The notes: generated from the sequence alone by a model not told the origin. Numbered from the stretch's first letter, positions 23,251 through 35,007 are shown. The stretch: 64,000 nucleotides of DNA from Chlorobium sp. (GCA_005862285.1 SZXW01000001.1:167594-231593), one strand, 5' to 3'. Made by a program: numbers and translations.

Positions 23251-24393
23251 TCAGCTTCCCTTGATCAGATGGTAAATGTTCTTTGAAAATATTTTCATCT
23301 GTGTTTTCCAGGGGGCCGGTACCATTTTTTTGTAAAGGTACGAATCGAATGTAATGCGCTGCACATCGTCATCTGCACAGATGGCCACGAAACTTTCCCT
23401 CAGCCGGTCATTCCTGTAATAGACCGATTGCAGCACCTCGAGACCGAAGAAAATAGGGGCGTAAAGCTTCCGGAACTCTTTCTCGTAATTTGCGAGGGGT
23501 GCCTTGTTGTTGAAATGCTCGATCATGGCTTTGGCACCAAGCTTTCCGGAACGCATGGCAAAGAATATTCCTTCCCCGTTTGCAGGCGTGACCAGACCTG
23601 CGGCATCCCCGACGAGAATGGCTTTTTCCTGGGTGAAGGATTTGCGAGGCTTCATGGGAATTTTAGCCGCTTCGTCGAGATATGGCTTTTCGGTAATGCC
23701 TATTTTTTCAATAAAACGTTTCTGCAGTTTCTTGAGGTTATGGTGGCTGTCTTCGGTCCCCGTTCCGATAGCGAGGTGGTCGGCTTTTGGGAAGATCCAT
23801 CCATAAAAATCGGGAGAAACCTCACCGTCAAACCAGATCTCGACGATATCCCTGAATTTTTCGATTTCCGGAGAGTACCTGAACCGCTGCTGCATGGCGA
23901 TCACTTTCAGATCGTTAGACGGAAATTGAAGATCATCCGCGGCTTTCGAATTCGCTCCATCCGCCCCGATCACCCTGCGGGCCTGAACCGGGGGGATTTT
24001 GTCGTTTAGTGTCGTGATCACGAATCCGTCGCCTGAGTGGGTAACGTTTTTTACAAGACCTTCTGCAAGCACCGCACCTGCTTTCTGTGCTTCGGAACGC
24101 AGCCAGGCATCGAATATTTCCCTCCGCACCATGCCGACGTAGCCGTTTGGCATGCGCATATCGATGACCCGTCCTTTCGGTGAGCGGGCTCTCATATGGG
24201 AGAGTTTTTTTTCGACGAGTTCCGAAGGTATGCCGAACTCTTCGATAAGTCCGAGAGGGATAGCTCCCCCGCAGGGTTTCACATGTTCAAGGTTGCGTTC
24301 GATCAGGATGGTCGAAAAACCGGCACGGCTCGTTTCCGCTGCTGCTACAGCGCCCGAAGGGCCGCCACCTATTACTGCAACATCATAACGCAT
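23251..24393 (-). CDS. bchP: Geranylgeranyl reductase (bacteriochlorophyll synthesis)
   Basis: FAD-dependent reductase that saturates the geranylgeranyl tail to phytyl in (bacterio)chlorophyll. [20 protein letters not shown] forms the N-terminal FAD site and fixes the start at 24393; the longer in-frame reading adds 45 unconserved residues. [10 protein letters not shown] is the family's substrate-side loop, and [20 protein letters not shown] is the second FAD motif. At 380 residues it is full length. It lies between glyQS and the DUF2499-like gene. BchP is favoured over archaeal-type reductases because the organism is phototrophic; an alternative quinone- or carotenoid-linked substrate cannot be excluded. 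Confidence 0.87.
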   Translation of the reverse strand: MRYDVAVIGGGPSGAVAAAETSRAGFSTILIERNLEHVKPCGGAIPLGLIEEFGIPSELVEKKLSHMRARSPKGRVIDMRMPNGYVGMVRREIFDAWLRSEAQKAGAVLAEGLVKNVTHSGDGFVITTLNDKIPPVQARRVIGADGANSKAADDLQFPSNDLKVIAMQQRFRYSPEIEKFRDIVEIWFDGEVSPDFYGWIFPKADHLAIGTGTEDSHHNLKKLQKRFIEKIGITEKPYLDEAAKIPMKPRKSFTQEKAILVGDAAGLVTPANGEGIFFAMRSGKLGAKAMIEHFNNKAPLANYEKEFRKLYAPIFFGLEVLQSVYYRNDRLRESFVAICADDDVQRITFDSYLYKKMVPAPWKTQMKIFSKNIYHLIKGS

Positions 24394-24430
24394 GGAATGA
24401 AGCGAGATTACAGAAGTTGTTGGATATTTT

Positions 24431-25900
24431 TCATACAAGATTTGCTGCAAGAAATTCCACGGCTTTCGACATGTCGATTCTTTCCTGAGCGGCACAGTCC
24501 CTGTAACGGACGGTAATGGTGTTGTCATCGAGCGTCTGGTGGTCTACCGTGAAACAGAAAGGCGTGCCGATCTCGTCCTGACGGCGGTACCGTTTTCCGA
24601 TCGACGCCGCATCGTCATACTGCACCAGGAACGACCAGGAGAGTTCTTCACGGAGTTTCTCGGCTTTTTCTCCCATCTCCCCTTTCTTCATGAGCGGCAG
24701 AACGGCAGCCTTCACCGGTGCCACTTTCGGAGAAAGTTTCAGCATTACTCTCGGCTCGCCGTCAACGACATCTTCCTGGTATGCGTCCGAAAGCAGGGCG
24801 AGGAAGAGACGATCAGAGCCCGACGATGTTTCAACAACGTACGGAATATACCGTTCGCCGGTTGTCTGGTCGATGTACTCCATATTCTTGCCGGAATACT
24901 GCTGATGCTGGCTCAGATCGAAATCGGTGCGGGAGTGAATACCCTCGATCTCCTCGATACCGAACGGGAATGCGAATTTGATATCGTAGGCAAGGTCGGC
25001 ATAATGGGCGAGTTTGTCGTGCTTGTACCAGTGCAGCTTGTCCGGGGTGATGCCGAGCACGTCGATATACCAGTTGAAACGTTCTGCACGCCATGACTCG
25101 AATGCTTCGATCTGCGTACCGGGTTTCACGAAATACTGCATTTCCATCTGCTCGAATTCGACCATACGGAAAATGAAGTTACCTTTGACGATCTCGTTGC
25201 GGAAAGCCTTGCCGATCTGGGCGATACCGAACGGCACTTTCATGCGCGAAGATTCGCGTACGTTGTGGAAGTTCACGAAAATTCCCTGTGCAGTTTCGGG
25301 GCGCAGATAGACGATGTTCGATGTATCGGCTACGGCACCCATGGCGCACTGGAACATCAGGTTGAACTGGCGCACTTCGGTCCAGTCCCCGGAACCGGTA
25401 TCGGGGGCCTTGATGTTTTGCGATACGATAAGGTCATACAGTGCCCTGTTCGGATCAGGGGCCGTGGCGACGGCTTCGTAGACAGCCTGAACCTTTTCGG
25501 CTTGCTCCGTCTTGCCGTCGCGGCGAAGTTTTTCGATGTGGTTTTCAATCAGGTGGTCTGCCCGGTAACGCCGCTTGGTAGTGCGGTCGTCGATCATGGG
25601 ATCGTTGAAGCTCGCCACGTGGCCAGAAGCCTCCCAGACCGTCGGGTTCATCATGATCGATGCGTCGATGCCTACGATGTTCGCATGGCGCCGGGTCATC
25701 GAGTTCCACCAGAGGTCCTTGATGTTCTTTTTCATTTCACTTCCGAGAGGGCCGTAATCGAAGCATGATGAAAGGCCCCCGTAAATTTCCGAAGACGGGA
25801 AAATGAAACCCCGCCTTTTGGCAAGGGAAACCAGTTTATGCATGACTTTATCGGGCGGCAGATTGATATTCTGCACCCTTGTCTGATCGGATGTACTCAT
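24431..25900 (-). CDS. glyQS: Glycyl-tRNA synthetase (single-chain, class II)
   Basis: Charges tRNA-Gly. The sequence has the alpha2-type GlyRS pattern: [19 protein letters not shown] and [14 protein letters not shown] near the N-terminus. Motif 2 and 3 regions follow, with [36 protein letters not shown] and [17 protein letters not shown]. The C-terminal anticodon-binding domain begins near residue 390 ([12 protein letters not shown]). At 489 residues it is full length for the eukaryote/archaea-like single-chain type, not the bacterial alpha2-beta2 enzyme. Confidence 0.95.
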   Translation of the reverse strand: MSTSDQTRVQNINLPPDKVMHKLVSLAKRRGFIFPSSEIYGGLSSCFDYGPLGSEMKKNIKDLWWNSMTRRHANIVGIDASIMMNPTVWEASGHVASFNDPMIDDRTTKRRYRADHLIENHIEKLRRDGKTEQAEKVQAVYEAVATAPDPNRALYDLIVSQNIKAPDTGSGDWTEVRQFNLMFQCAMGAVADTSNIVYLRPETAQGIFVNFHNVRESSRMKVPFGIAQIGKAFRNEIVKGNFIFRMVEFEQMEMQYFVKPGTQIEAFESWRAERFNWYIDVLGITPDKLHWYKHDKLAHYADLAYDIKFAFPFGIEEIEGIHSRTDFDLSQHQQYSGKNMEYIDQTTGERYIPYVVETSSGSDRLFLALLSDAYQEDVVDGEPRVMLKLSPKVAPVKAAVLPLMKKGEMGEKAEKLREELSWSFLVQYDDAASIGKRYRRQDEIGTPFCFTVDHQTLDDNTITVRYRDCAAQERIDMSKAVEFLAANLV

Positions 25901-26099
25901 CGTTTTATGGAAAAATTTTAACGGTCATTACGGCTATACCGTGTCAAATACTCAATATAACAAACCGTAGCGGATAAATCAGGATGGAATGGTATTCGAG
26001 AGGGGCCATATAACGTAATTCCGCAGGATAGCAGGAAAAACCTGTTTCTGTTTTATATTGATCTAATAGCTGTATCCCCTAACAATCATTACTCCAGGC

Positions 26100-26465
26100 A
26101 TGACAAGCAGTAACCTGCTCATTATCAGCACCGTTGGACAGGAAAACCCTGAAAAAGCCGTGCTTCCTTTTGTTCTCGCTACGGCTTCGCAGTCCCTGAA
26201 CGTACCGGTAGTCATGTTTCTCCAGTCATCTGCGGTCATGCTTGCAAAAAAAGGCGAGGCAGAAAAAGTCAGGGCAGAAGGGTTTCTCCCCCTCGACAAG
26301 CTTCTTGAAACCTTTATCGATCTTGGAGGAAAGCTCTATCTCTGTTCACCCTGTATCAGGGAAAGGCAAATAACGTCGGAGGACCTTGTGGACGGAGTGC
26401 AGATTGGTGCGGCCGGAACCCTCGTTGACGAAGTCATGAATGCGAAATCGGTGGTGACCTACTGA
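26100..26465 (+). CDS. DsrE-family protein
   Basis: Small soluble protein with the DsrE/DsrF-like fold. The N-terminal strand LLIISTVGQENPEKAVLPF is followed by helix-strand repeats, and two Cys occur in LYLCSPCIRERQI at about residues 82-85. Families of this fold bind persulfide sulfur on a Cys or act in redox or thiol chemistry. It stands alone between glyQS and clpS, away from the main dsr cluster, so a sulfur role is plausible but not shown. Length is 121 residues; no signal peptide. Confidence 0.7.
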   Translation: MTSSNLLIISTVGQENPEKAVLPFVLATASQSLNVPVVMFLQSSAVMLAKKGEAEKVRAEGFLPLDKLLETFIDLGGKLYLCSPCIRERQITSEDLVDGVQIGAAGTLVDEVMNAKSVVTY

Positions 26466-26479
26466 AAACAGGAGAAGAA

Positions 26480-26797
26480 TCATGCAGTCTGGATTTCGGT
26501 TTTCAGTGCAATTTCCTCGAGTATCGAACTGACTTTAAGGCAGGCATCGATCGGCCCTCGGTAGACAATGCTGCGTCCGCGGGTATGTACTTCCCAGGTG
26601 CATTGTTCAGCCCTTCGCCGGCTGCATTGTGTAGCTTTGATGATCTGTTCGATCACCTCGTCGAAGGAGTGCTCTTCATCATTGAATAAAATGACCTGAT
26701 AGGCATTGGAGAGATCCGGCCCGGACTTTTTTTCAGACTTTAGGGTTGCTGGCGTGTCCAGTGATGATGTCCACCTTATCGGAACGGAAGCCTCCAT
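26480..26797 (-). CDS. clpS: ATP-dependent Clp protease adaptor ClpS
   Basis: Delivers N-degron substrates to ClpA/ClpC. The core [17 protein letters not shown] contains the conserved acidic N-degron pocket segment. A helix with [20 protein letters not shown] and the C-terminal strand [11 protein letters not shown] follow. The ATG at 26797 is preferred over an in-frame TTG at 26824. Length is about 105 residues, with an N-terminal tail that is variable in the family. Confidence 0.9.
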   Translation of the reverse strand: MEASVPIRWTSSLDTPATLKSEKKSGPDLSNAYQVILFNDEEHSFDEVIEQIIKATQCSRRRAEQCTWEVHTRGRSIVYRGPIDACLKVSSILEEIALKTEIQTA

Positions 26798-26876
26798 GGG
26801 AAATTTTCTTTCTGTTAGAACCAATATTTTATCAATGTAAAATAAGCAGGATGGATTATTGTGTCAATAACCTGTG

Positions 26877-27830
26877 TTATTCTGCTATGACATGTTCGGC
26901 CGCTCCAAGGGAAAAATAACCGGAAGCGGCTGTCTCCAGGAAAAAACGTGCTCCCACAGGTATCGTCATGAGATCGCGGATATGCCCGTATGAAAGCCCT
27001 CTCATAACAGGGCCGTTCATCTGGTCAGGTTCGCTGTAATACCTGAAGATATGCTGCAGGCGGAACTCCTCTTCAGCTGATGTTTCCGTGTCGCCGGTGA
27101 ATTGTCCCAGCATGATGCCGCTGCATTCGCCAAGAAGTCCGGCATTGGAAAGGTGTGCGAACATCCTGTCGATACGGTAGGCAGGTTCATTGATATCCTC
27201 CATAAAGAGCAGCGTGTTACGGAAAGAGGAAAGAAAAGGGGTGCCGATCATCGAAGAGAGCACAGAAAGGTTTCCTCCGATCAGTCGTCCTTCGGCTTTT
27301 CCGGGCCTGATACAAGATATGGAATGGTTTTCATGGTTCCGGATGGACAGTGCATAGGAGGGTGAGGTCAGCATTCCCCAGAAATGTTCTTCGGTATAAG
27401 CACTTGGCCCGTAAAGTTCTGTCGCCAGCATCGGCCCGGAGAAGCTGATCAGTCCGGTTTTTGCGAAAACTGCCAGAGAAAGTGCGGTTATGTCTGAATA
27501 GCCGACGAGGATTTTAGGGTTGGCCGCAATGATGTCGTAATTGATTTTTTTCAGCAGCCGTGATGCCCCGGCGCCGCCTCTCAGGCAGATGATCGCCTGT
27601 ATTCCGGGGTTAGTGAACATATCATGCAGGTCGAGGAGCTTGTGCCCGTCGGCAATTGCCGGATCGGTATCGATGCAGTTGAGATGCCGCGACGGTTCGA
27701 CCCTGTAGCCGTTTTTTTCGATATACCTGACCGCCTGCTCTATTCTGTCAGGATGTGCGCAGTGTGAAGAAGGGGAGATAAGCCCGATGGTATCTCCTTT
27801 GCGCAGCATTTTTGGTCTGAGGATCTGCAT
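26877..27830 (-). CDS. ldcA: LD-carboxypeptidase (S66 family)
   Basis: Cytoplasmic murein tetrapeptide carboxypeptidase that recycles peptidoglycan peptides. The N-terminal segment is KGDTIGLISPSSHC. The nucleophile region is ILVGYSDITALSLAV (Ser in GYSD). A middle segment holds AEGRLIGGNLSVLSSMIGTPF, and GYSYGHI-like sequence (RGLSYGHIRDLMTIPVG) supplies the catalytic His. At 317 residues it is full length. There is no signal peptide, as expected for the cytoplasmic enzyme. Confidence 0.9.
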   Translation of the reverse strand: MQILRPKMLRKGDTIGLISPSSHCAHPDRIEQAVRYIEKNGYRVEPSRHLNCIDTDPAIADGHKLLDLHDMFTNPGIQAIICLRGGAGASRLLKKINYDIIAANPKILVGYSDITALSLAVFAKTGLISFSGPMLATELYGPSAYTEEHFWGMLTSPSYALSIRNHENHSISCIRPGKAEGRLIGGNLSVLSSMIGTPFLSSFRNTLLFMEDINEPAYRIDRMFAHLSNAGLLGECSGIMLGQFTGDTETSAEEEFRLQHIFRYYSEPDQMNGPVMRGLSYGHIRDLMTIPVGARFFLETAASGYFSLGAAEHVIAE

Positions 27831-27832
27831 AT

Positions 27833-27875
27833 AAGAAAAAACATCAGCATTCCGGGCTTCAGGAATGCTGATGTT
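27833..27875 (-). terminator. Rho-independent terminator after atpDC
   Basis: A perfect 12-base inverted repeat (CATCAGCATTCC at 27842-27853 and GGAATGCTGATG at 27862-27873) is followed on the minus strand by a T-rich tract at 27840-27833. It lies just downstream of atpC and ends that operon before ldcA. Confidence 0.9.
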
Positions 27876-27901
27876 CGGTGTTCGTTCATTGACTTGAAAA
27901 A

Positions 27902-28168
27902 TCAGGAGATGTTTTCGGTCAAAAGAATCGCTTTGTTGCCGCTGACTTCAAGAAAACCGTCCTGGATCGAAAACGACTGCTCGCTCCTGTCAGGAAGGGC
28001 AAGTTTGACTTTTCCGGATTTCAGTGAAGCAAGCAAAGGCGCATGGTTCCTGAGTACCTGGAACAGTCCGTCTATCCCCGGTGCCATCACGCTGACAATT
28101 TCTCCTGAAAAATGGAGTTTCTGGGGTGTAACGATCTCTATCTGGAAACCTTTATCGGAATTCGCCAT
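27902..28168 (-). CDS. atpC: F1 ATP synthase epsilon subunit
   Basis: Short epsilon subunit (88 residues) consisting only of the N-terminal beta-sandwich domain: [20 protein letters not shown], then [20 protein letters not shown]. The C-terminal helical hairpin, which in many bacteria inhibits ATP hydrolysis, is absent. Short epsilon subunits occur in green sulfur bacteria. It starts 15 bases after atpD and is followed by a strong terminator. Confidence 0.93.
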   Translation of the reverse strand: MANSDKGFQIEIVTPQKLHFSGEIVSVMAPGIDGLFQVLRNHAPLLASLKSGKVKLALPDRSEQSFSIQDGFLEVSGNKAILLTENIS

Positions 28169-28183
28169 GGTTCTTGCTTGTGA

Positions 28184-29668
<1,485 letters not shown>

Positions 29669-29688
29669 TCATGGCATTTCCGGATACG

Positions 29689-29761
29689 AGCCACCTGAGG
29701 GAATCGAACCCACGACCTACTATTTACGAAACAGTTGCTCTACCGGCTGAGCTAAGGTGGC
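29689..29761 (-). tRNA. tRNA-Thr (CGT)
   Basis: On the minus strand the acceptor stem GCCACCT pairs with AGGTGGC. The D-arm is GCTC-AGCCGGTA-GAGC. The anticodon stem ACTGT/ATAGT (with one G-T wobble) encloses loop TTCGTAA, giving anticodon CGT. The variable loop is AGGTC, and the T-loop TTCGATT is flanked by GTGGG/CCCTC with one T-T mismatch. No CCA is encoded. It decodes ACG threonine codons. It lies just upstream of atpD, on the same strand. Confidence 0.92.
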
Positions 29762-29947
29762 CAGAGCTTTTAAAAAATCAAGCCGAAATATAATTTTTTT
29801 GATCAACAAACACAAAGATATCTGCAGGCCCTTTTCGTGGCTGTAATTATAAAAAGAAGAATTGTATATTACACGGCAGGAAAAGTGACCTGTGAGGGTA
29901 TTTATAATCACGCAATGCAATCAAATAAAAATAATACTAATTTTACG

Positions 29948-30499
29948 ATGAACATGATCAGAAGTTTTTTGAAAGTCCTTTCTGCGGCGTTATTACTCCT
30001 TGTTTGTAATGCCGGATCTCTTTCGGCAGCAGCCGGGCCGGGTCAAAATTTATCAGCTCCCGTTTTTTCGGCCGTAAGCCTCGATGGAAAACAGACAGGA
30101 TCATCCGCACTTGCCGGTAAAGCATACATTATCAATTTTTTTGCATCATGGTGTCCTCCCTGCAAAGGCGAGATCCCCGATATGGTATCGTTACAGAACC
30201 AGTACGTCAAAAAAGGATTTACTTTTGTCGGTATAGCTGTGAGTGACAATGAACCGGCCATCCGCAAATTTGCGCAGCAGAACCGTATAAGCTACCCGGT
30301 GGTGATGGGCAACGAAGAGATTGTCAAAGCGTTCAGCAGATATGTTGATGGAGGAATCCGCGGCATTCCGACCTCTTTTGTCGTCAACTCGTCGGGAAAG
30401 ATCACAAAGATTATTGTCGGGGCAGTAAGCCGGGAGGATTTCGAAAAGATGATCTTCGAAGCCCTGGGGAAACCCAATTCAGTGAAATCATCTTCGTGA
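29948..30499 (+). CDS. TlpA/ResA-like thioredoxin, exported
   Basis: Periplasmic thiol-disulfide oxidoreductase. The ATG at 29948 gives MNMIRSFLKVL, a signal peptide ending SLSAAAG; longer in-frame starts (29837, 29915) put unlikely residues before it. The active site FFASWCPPCKGEIPDM carries CPPC. The TlpA-type insert AVSDNEPAIRKFAQQN and the cis-Pro region GIRGIPTSFVV follow. The likely role is to keep heme-binding Cys of cytochromes c reduced or to serve other periplasmic redox tasks. A terminator follows within 20 bases. Confidence 0.88.
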   Translation: MNMIRSFLKVLSAALLLLVCNAGSLSAAAGPGQNLSAPVFSAVSLDGKQTGSSALAGKAYIINFFASWCPPCKGEIPDMVSLQNQYVKKGFTFVGIAVSDNEPAIRKFAQQNRISYPVVMGNEEIVKAFSRYVDGGIRGIPTSFVVNSSGKITKIIVGAVSREDFEKMIFEALGKPNSVKSSS

Positions 30500-30517
30500 T
30501 ATGGACGATCGCTTTGC

Positions 30518-30555
30518 AAGTCCGGAAACAGTACAAGTTATCCGGACTTTTTTTT
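30518..30555 (+). terminator. Rho-independent terminator after the TlpA-like gene
   Basis: The stem AAGTCCGGA / TCCGGACTT with a 14-base loop is followed by a run of T. It lies about 20 bases past the stop codon. Confidence 0.88.
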
Positions 30556-30572
30556 CATCCTTTATTCTCGCT

Positions 30573-30612
30573 ACGTCCGCAGTCGGTACACTGGCTGCGG
30601 ACGTCTTTTTTT
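30573..30612 (+). terminator. Second terminator-like hairpin, in the pckG leader
   Basis: The stem ACGTCCGCAG / CTGCGGACGT with a 12-base loop is followed by seven T. It ends about 27 bases before the pckG ATG. It could be a back-up terminator for the upstream gene, or an attenuator if the pckG promoter lies upstream of it. The sequence alone does not decide this. Confidence 0.7.
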
Positions 30613-30638
30613 AACCTTCTGATAACGGAAAGACGATC

Positions 30639-32510
30639 ATGACCATGACTTCAATGCAGATCAGCGCTCCAGATTACGTGAAAAACAAACGGCTGCTGCA
30701 GTGGGTGCAGGAAACGGCGGAACTCTGCCTGCCGAGTTCCATCCACTGGTGCGACGGGTCCCAGGAAGAGTACGACATGCTCTGCGGGCAAATGGTGGAA
30801 AGCGGCACGTTCATCAAACTCAATGAAGAGCAGCGGCCGAACAGCTTCCTCTGCCGTTCGGATCCGAGCGATGTTGCCAGGGTCGAGGACAGAACCTTCA
30901 TCTGCAGCATCCGCCGCCAGGATGCCGGACCGACAAACAACTGGGTTTCTCCCAAAGAGATGAAGGCAACGCTCAAAGAGCTTTTCAGTGGCTGCATGAA
31001 AGGACGTACCATGTATGTCATCCCTTTCAGCATGGGGCCGCTCGGCTCGCATATCGCCCATATCGGTGTTGAAATTTCCGACTCTCCCTATGTTGTCACC
31101 AACATGCGCATCATGACCCGCATGGGGCGGAAAGTTCTCGAGCTGCTGGGTGAAAACGGCGATTTCGTGCCCTGTCTCCATTCCGTGGGAGCACCTCTCG
31201 AGCCGGGGATGAAGGATGTGCCTTGGCCCTGCAACGAAAAGAAATACATTGTTCATTTCCCTGAAGAACGCTCCATCGTTTCTTTCGGCAGCGGTTATGG
31301 AGGCAATGCCCTTCTCGGGAAAAAATGTTTCGCGCTTCGCATCGCTTCCACGATGGCCCGTGATGAAGGCTGGCTTGCAGAGCACATGCTCATTCTCGGC
31401 GTCGAGTCTCCGGAAGGTGAAAAAACTTATGTCGCAGCGGCATTCCCGAGTGCCTGCGGAAAGACCAATTTCGCCATGATGATTCCTCCGGATGCATTCG
31501 AGGGGTGGAAGGTGAGCACCATTGGCGACGATATCGCCTGGATCAAGCAGGGCGAGGACGGAAGGCTCTATGCCATCAATCCCGAGTATGGCTTTTTCGG
31601 TGTTGCGCCGGGAACGTCGGACAAGTCCAACTATAATGCAATGGCTACGCTCAGGGCGAACTGCATTTTCACGAACGTCGCCATGACCCCGGACGGGGAC
31701 GTGTGGTGGGAAGGGATGACCGATACACCGCCGGCAGAACTGATCGACTGGCAGGGAAAGCCCTGGACGCCTGATTGCGGAAGGCCCTCATCGCACCCTA
31801 ATGCACGTTTCACCGCTCCGGCGAGCCAGTGCCCCTCGATCGATCCTGACTGGGAAAATCCACAGGGCGTACCTGTCAGCGCTTTCATTTTCGGTGGCCG
31901 ACGCGGCTCGACGGTACCATTGGTCTACCAGTCGGCAAACTGGAATTTCGGCGTGTATCTCGCCGCGACGATGGGGTCGGAAAAAACTGCAGCGGCTGCA
32001 GGCAAGATCGGTGATGTCCGCCGCGATCCCTATGCCATGCTGCCTTTCTGCGGTTATCACATGGGCGATTATTTCAACCACTGGCTCCATGTCGGACGCA
32101 CCGTTCTCGATCCGCCGAGGATTTTCGGTGTCAACTGGTTCCGCAAGGATCAGAACGGCAAATTCCTCTGGCCTGGTTTCGGAGAGAACATGAGGGTGCT
32201 GAAGTGGATTGTCGATCGTGTCCATGGAAGGGCGGCCGCTATAGAAAGTCCGCTCGGATGGATGCCGAAGTACGGGGCCATCGAATGGGAAGGTCTCGAG
32301 TCCATGACCATCGACAAATTTTCGGAACTGATGTCGGTCGATCGTGAAGCATGGAAAAACGAGCTCCTGTCACACGAGGAGCTGTTCGAAATGATCTACG
32401 ACAGGCTGCCCAAGGAGTTCAGTCTCATCCGCGAGCTTCTGTTGTCCACGCTCTGGCTTTCACCGGCGCACTGGTCTCTGGCCCCGGAAAACTATACCGT
32501 AGAGCATTGA
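30639..32510 (+). CDS. pckG: Phosphoenolpyruvate carboxykinase (GTP)
   Basis: Interconverts oxaloacetate and phosphoenolpyruvate with GTP/GDP. The P-loop-like kinase motif [13 protein letters not shown] is near residue 270. [14 protein letters not shown] is the family-specific substrate segment, and the metal-binding region includes [28 protein letters not shown] and [22 protein letters not shown] are GTP-type signatures that distinguish it from the ATP-type PckA. At 623 residues it is full length. In a reductive-TCA-cycle organism it links oxaloacetate with phosphoenolpyruvate. A strong terminator follows. Confidence 0.96.
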   Translation: MTMTSMQISAPDYVKNKRLLQWVQETAELCLPSSIHWCDGSQEEYDMLCGQMVESGTFIKLNEEQRPNSFLCRSDPSDVARVEDRTFICSIRRQDAGPTNNWVSPKEMKATLKELFSGCMKGRTMYVIPFSMGPLGSHIAHIGVEISDSPYVVTNMRIMTRMGRKVLELLGENGDFVPCLHSVGAPLEPGMKDVPWPCNEKKYIVHFPEERSIVSFGSGYGGNALLGKKCFALRIASTMARDEGWLAEHMLILGVESPEGEKTYVAAAFPSACGKTNFAMMIPPDAFEGWKVSTIGDDIAWIKQGEDGRLYAINPEYGFFGVAPGTSDKSNYNAMATLRANCIFTNVAMTPDGDVWWEGMTDTPPAELIDWQGKPWTPDCGRPSSHPNARFTAPASQCPSIDPDWENPQGVPVSAFIFGGRRGSTVPLVYQSANWNFGVYLAATMGSEKTAAAAGKIGDVRRDPYAMLPFCGYHMGDYFNHWLHVGRTVLDPPRIFGVNWFRKDQNGKFLWPGFGENMRVLKWIVDRVHGRAAAIESPLGWMPKYGAIEWEGLESMTIDKFSELMSVDREAWKNELLSHEELFEMIYDRLPKEFSLIRELLLSTLWLSPAHWSLAPENYTVEH

Positions 32511-32533
32511 ATAACGGAAACGGTGCTAACGGA

Positions 32534-32574
32534 AACGGTGCGCTGCAATCGTCTGCTGCAGCGCACCGTTTTTA
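32534..32574 (+). terminator. Rho-independent terminator after pckG
   Basis: A long stem AACGGTGCGCTGCA / TGCAGCGCACCGTT with a short loop is followed by TTTT. It is preceded by a tandem repeat of TAACGGAAACGGTGC, whose second copy contributes the left arm. Confidence 0.9.
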
Positions 32575-32692
32575 ATGCCGGTCATATCTTCTTCGTTAAG
32601 GCCTCCTCATGTTCTGAATGAAATCCAGCTCTTGAAATACACCAAGTTGCGTGAATTTTCATATCCCGAGAAAATCCTGACAGCCGCAGTCT

Positions 32693-32905
32693 TCAGTTTT
32701 CGTCGAGGGTAAACCCGATTTTCACCGTGACCTGCCAGTATACGACTTTCTGTTCTTCGATGTGGCAGCGGGTTTCCACAATCTCAACCCAGCGCATGTT
32801 CCTTACGGATTCCGCTGCTTTTGCAACTGCGTTGTTGACAGCTTCCTCGATGCTGGTCTGTGAAGAACCGACAACTTCGATTTTTTTATAGATGTGAGAG
32901 CTCAT
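32693..32905 (-). CDS. Dodecin family flavin-binding protein
   Basis: Seventy-residue dodecin. [20 protein letters not shown] is the conserved N-terminus and fixes the start at 32905. The segment [19 protein letters not shown] carries the Trp that stacks on the flavin isoalloxazine ring. The C-terminal strand [12 protein letters not shown] completes the fold. Dodecins form hollow dodecamers that store or buffer riboflavin or FMN. It is transcribed alone, convergent with pckG. Confidence 0.92.
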   Translation of the reverse strand: MSSHIYKKIEVVGSSQTSIEEAVNNAVAKAAESVRNMRWVEIVETRCHIEEQKVVYWQVTVKIGFTLDEN

Positions 32906-33453
32906 AGTGTGTTTTTTTTGTGTGGTTAAAGATCCGTGTATGCCATGCGAAAGGCTGACCGGGCATATCGGCAGGTCAGCCCGTATATTAGCAAATCTGG
33001 AGTAATCTTCAAATTCCCTTAATACGGCACCCTGACGATGACGCTCTGCCAAGTGGGGGTTAACATCTGCAGTTTCGTCAGTGCAGCTCAATAAAAGGGG
33101 CTGGATGCCAGAAACATTTTGATGAATGATAATTTTCTATTAATATTGCTGATCGGTTATATAAGAATGTAGTGATTGAGTCGAGTGCTTTCCTGGCTAT
33201 CCGGCGCATACGAATTGATTATTCAATGATATCGGAGCTATATCAGGGTGCAAAATGCATATGGATTCCGGTAAAATCTATTTCTGATAACTGACGGTTT
33301 TAAAAGTGGTAATGATGTTCTGACAATTCTGGTGATGAGCTTTTTGCCGATTATTGGAATACGGGGCATCGAATATTCCGGGTGAATGTATTCCCAACGT
33401 ATCATTGCCGGTAACCGGGAACGGCAGCAATAACACATAGAGAAAACCAATAC
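32906..33453. other. Intergenic region before the sulfite-oxidation genes
   Basis: No convincing gene. It contains AT-rich stretches (for example GGTTATATAAG near 33155-33165 and AATGTAGTGATTGAG at 33166-33180) that may include the promoter of the downstream FeS/NrfD gene. An in-frame extension of the dodecin frame to 33091 has no family similarity and is not called. Confidence 0.5.
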
Positions 33454-35007
33454 ATGAATTACGGCTTTGTCATCGATGCCCGCAAATGTATCGGGTGCCA
33501 TGCATGCACGGTAGCCTGCAAATCCGAAAACGAGGTTCCCCTCGGAGTGAACCGAACCTGGGTGAAGTATGTCGAAAAGGGAGAGTTCCCCAACACCAAA
33601 AGGTATTTTACCGTCCTGCGGTGCAATCACTGCGCGGAACCTCCCTGTGTCGGCATCTGCCCGGTCGAGGCTCTCCAGAAACGGCCTGACGGCATCGTCG
33701 ATTTCGACGGCCGCCGCTGCATCGGCTGCAAGGCTTGTGCCCAGGCCTGTCCGTACAACGCTCTTTACATCGACCCGGAGACCCATACCTCAGCCAAATG
33801 CAACTACTGCGCTCACCGCAAGGAGGTCGGCCTTCAGCCGGCATGCGTGGCGATCTGTCCGCAGCAGGCGATAGTTTCAGGTGACCTTGACGATCCGAAG
33901 AGCGCCATCGCGGGACTTGTCTCGAACGAGAGGACCGTAGTGCGGAAACCTGAAAAAGGCACTTCTCCGAAACTCTATTATATCAACGGCGACGGCGCTT
34001 CGCTCGATCCTCTCCAGGCCCCTCCCCAGCAGCATTATCACTGGAGCGAGCAGTCGAGGGGGGTCGGCCACTTTGCCGGAAAGGGAAAAGGTGCTCCTGC
34101 CATCGAAAAAAGTACCCACGAAGTCCCTGCCGCAGGACCGAAAGCCCGCAGGGTCTATGACATCCCGTCAAAAGGCGCTGTATGGGGATGGGAAGTTCCG
34201 GCATATGTGACATCCAAAGCGGTCTCGGCAGGTCTGTTCCTGCTTTTTGCCGCACTCGTGACGATTTTCGGTCAGCAGCTTTCCGATGCTATGCAGTGGG
34301 CAGTCCTGGCCGTATCTCTCTTTTCGCTCGCCCTGACCGGCGGATTCCTCATCAAGGACCTCGACCGGCCTGATCGTTTTTCATCAGTCATGCTTCGTCC
34401 GCAGTTCGGTTCCTGGCTTGTACGCGGCGGCCTGACCATTACAGGGTACGGCGCATTCCTCGTGCTGTGGGGTACCGCAAAGTACCTGCAGCTTCCGGGG
34501 CTTGAAAAAGCGGCGCTTCTCGGCAGTACCATTTTCGCCCTGCTGACCGCTGTCTATACCGCATTTCTTTTTGGTGCGGCAAAAGGGCGCGATTTCTGGC
34601 AGAGCCCGATGCTTCTCCTGCACATGCTTCTGAACTCTCTGCTTGCCGGTGGTTCCGTCATGCTCGTGCTCGGTGTTTTCACCGGTGATGCCGGAGGACT
34701 CCTTCCCCTGCTCCGGACGTTGCTTGCCGCCTGTTTCGGCCTGCATATCGCAATCATGCTGATCGAACTTTACGGAAAACATCCTTCGGTACCTGCCGAG
34801 CGTGCAGCCGAGATCATTCGTGAAGGAAGCCTTAAAAACCTGTTCTGGAGAGGCAGCTTCCTTGCCGGAAACCTGCTTCCTCTTCTGCTTTTACTTGTAC
34901 CGGACAATCCTCCGCTGCTGCTTGCCGCTGCCGTTTCAGGCCTCTGCGGCGTGTTCATTACCGAAAAGGTCTGGATCCAGGCCCCTCAGAGAATTCCCTT
35001 AAGTTAA
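33454..35007 (+). CDS. Fused FeS/NrfD-type subunit of polysulfide-reductase-like complex
   Basis: A two-part fusion. Residues 1-190 form a four-cluster ferredoxin of PsrB/SoeB type (CIGCHACTVACKSENEVP; CNHCAEPPCVGICPVEAL; CIGCKACAQACPYNAL; CNYCAHRKEVGLQPACVAICP). After a linker (190-245), residues 250-515 form a multi-helix membrane anchor of NrfD/DmsC type. It has no export signal, so the FeS domain should face the cytoplasm. With the molybdopterin subunit 19 bases downstream it matches the GSB complex called PSRLC3, proposed to oxidize sulfite and related to SoeABC. The sulfite role is inferred from the family and from dsr proximity. Confidence 0.85.
   Translation: MNYGFVIDARKCIGCHACTVACKSENEVPLGVNRTWVKYVEKGEFPNTKRYFTVLRCNHCAEPPCVGICPVEALQKRPDGIVDFDGRRCIGCKACAQACPYNALYIDPETHTSAKCNYCAHRKEVGLQPACVAICPQQAIVSGDLDDPKSAIAGLVSNERTVVRKPEKGTSPKLYYINGDGASLDPLQAPPQQHYHWSEQSRGVGHFAGKGKGAPAIEKSTHEVPAAGPKARRVYDIPSKGAVWGWEVPAYVTSKAVSAGLFLLFAALVTIFGQQLSDAMQWAVLAVSLFSLALTGGFLIKDLDRPDRFSSVMLRPQFGSWLVRGGLTITGYGAFLVLWGTAKYLQLPGLEKAALLGSTIFALLTAVYTAFLFGAAKGRDFWQSPMLLLHMLLNSLLAGGSVMLVLGVFTGDAGGLLPLLRTLLAACFGLHIAIMLIELYGKHPSVPAERAAEIIREGSLKNLFWRGSFLAGNLLPLLLLLVPDNPPLLLAAAVSGLCGVFITEKVWIQAPQRIPLS

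Noticed and set aside
29689..29761. tRNA-Thr as a possible pseudo-tRNA because of a T-T mismatch in the T-stem
   Set aside because: All other stems pair well, loops and anticodon are normal, and single mismatches occur in functional tRNAs.
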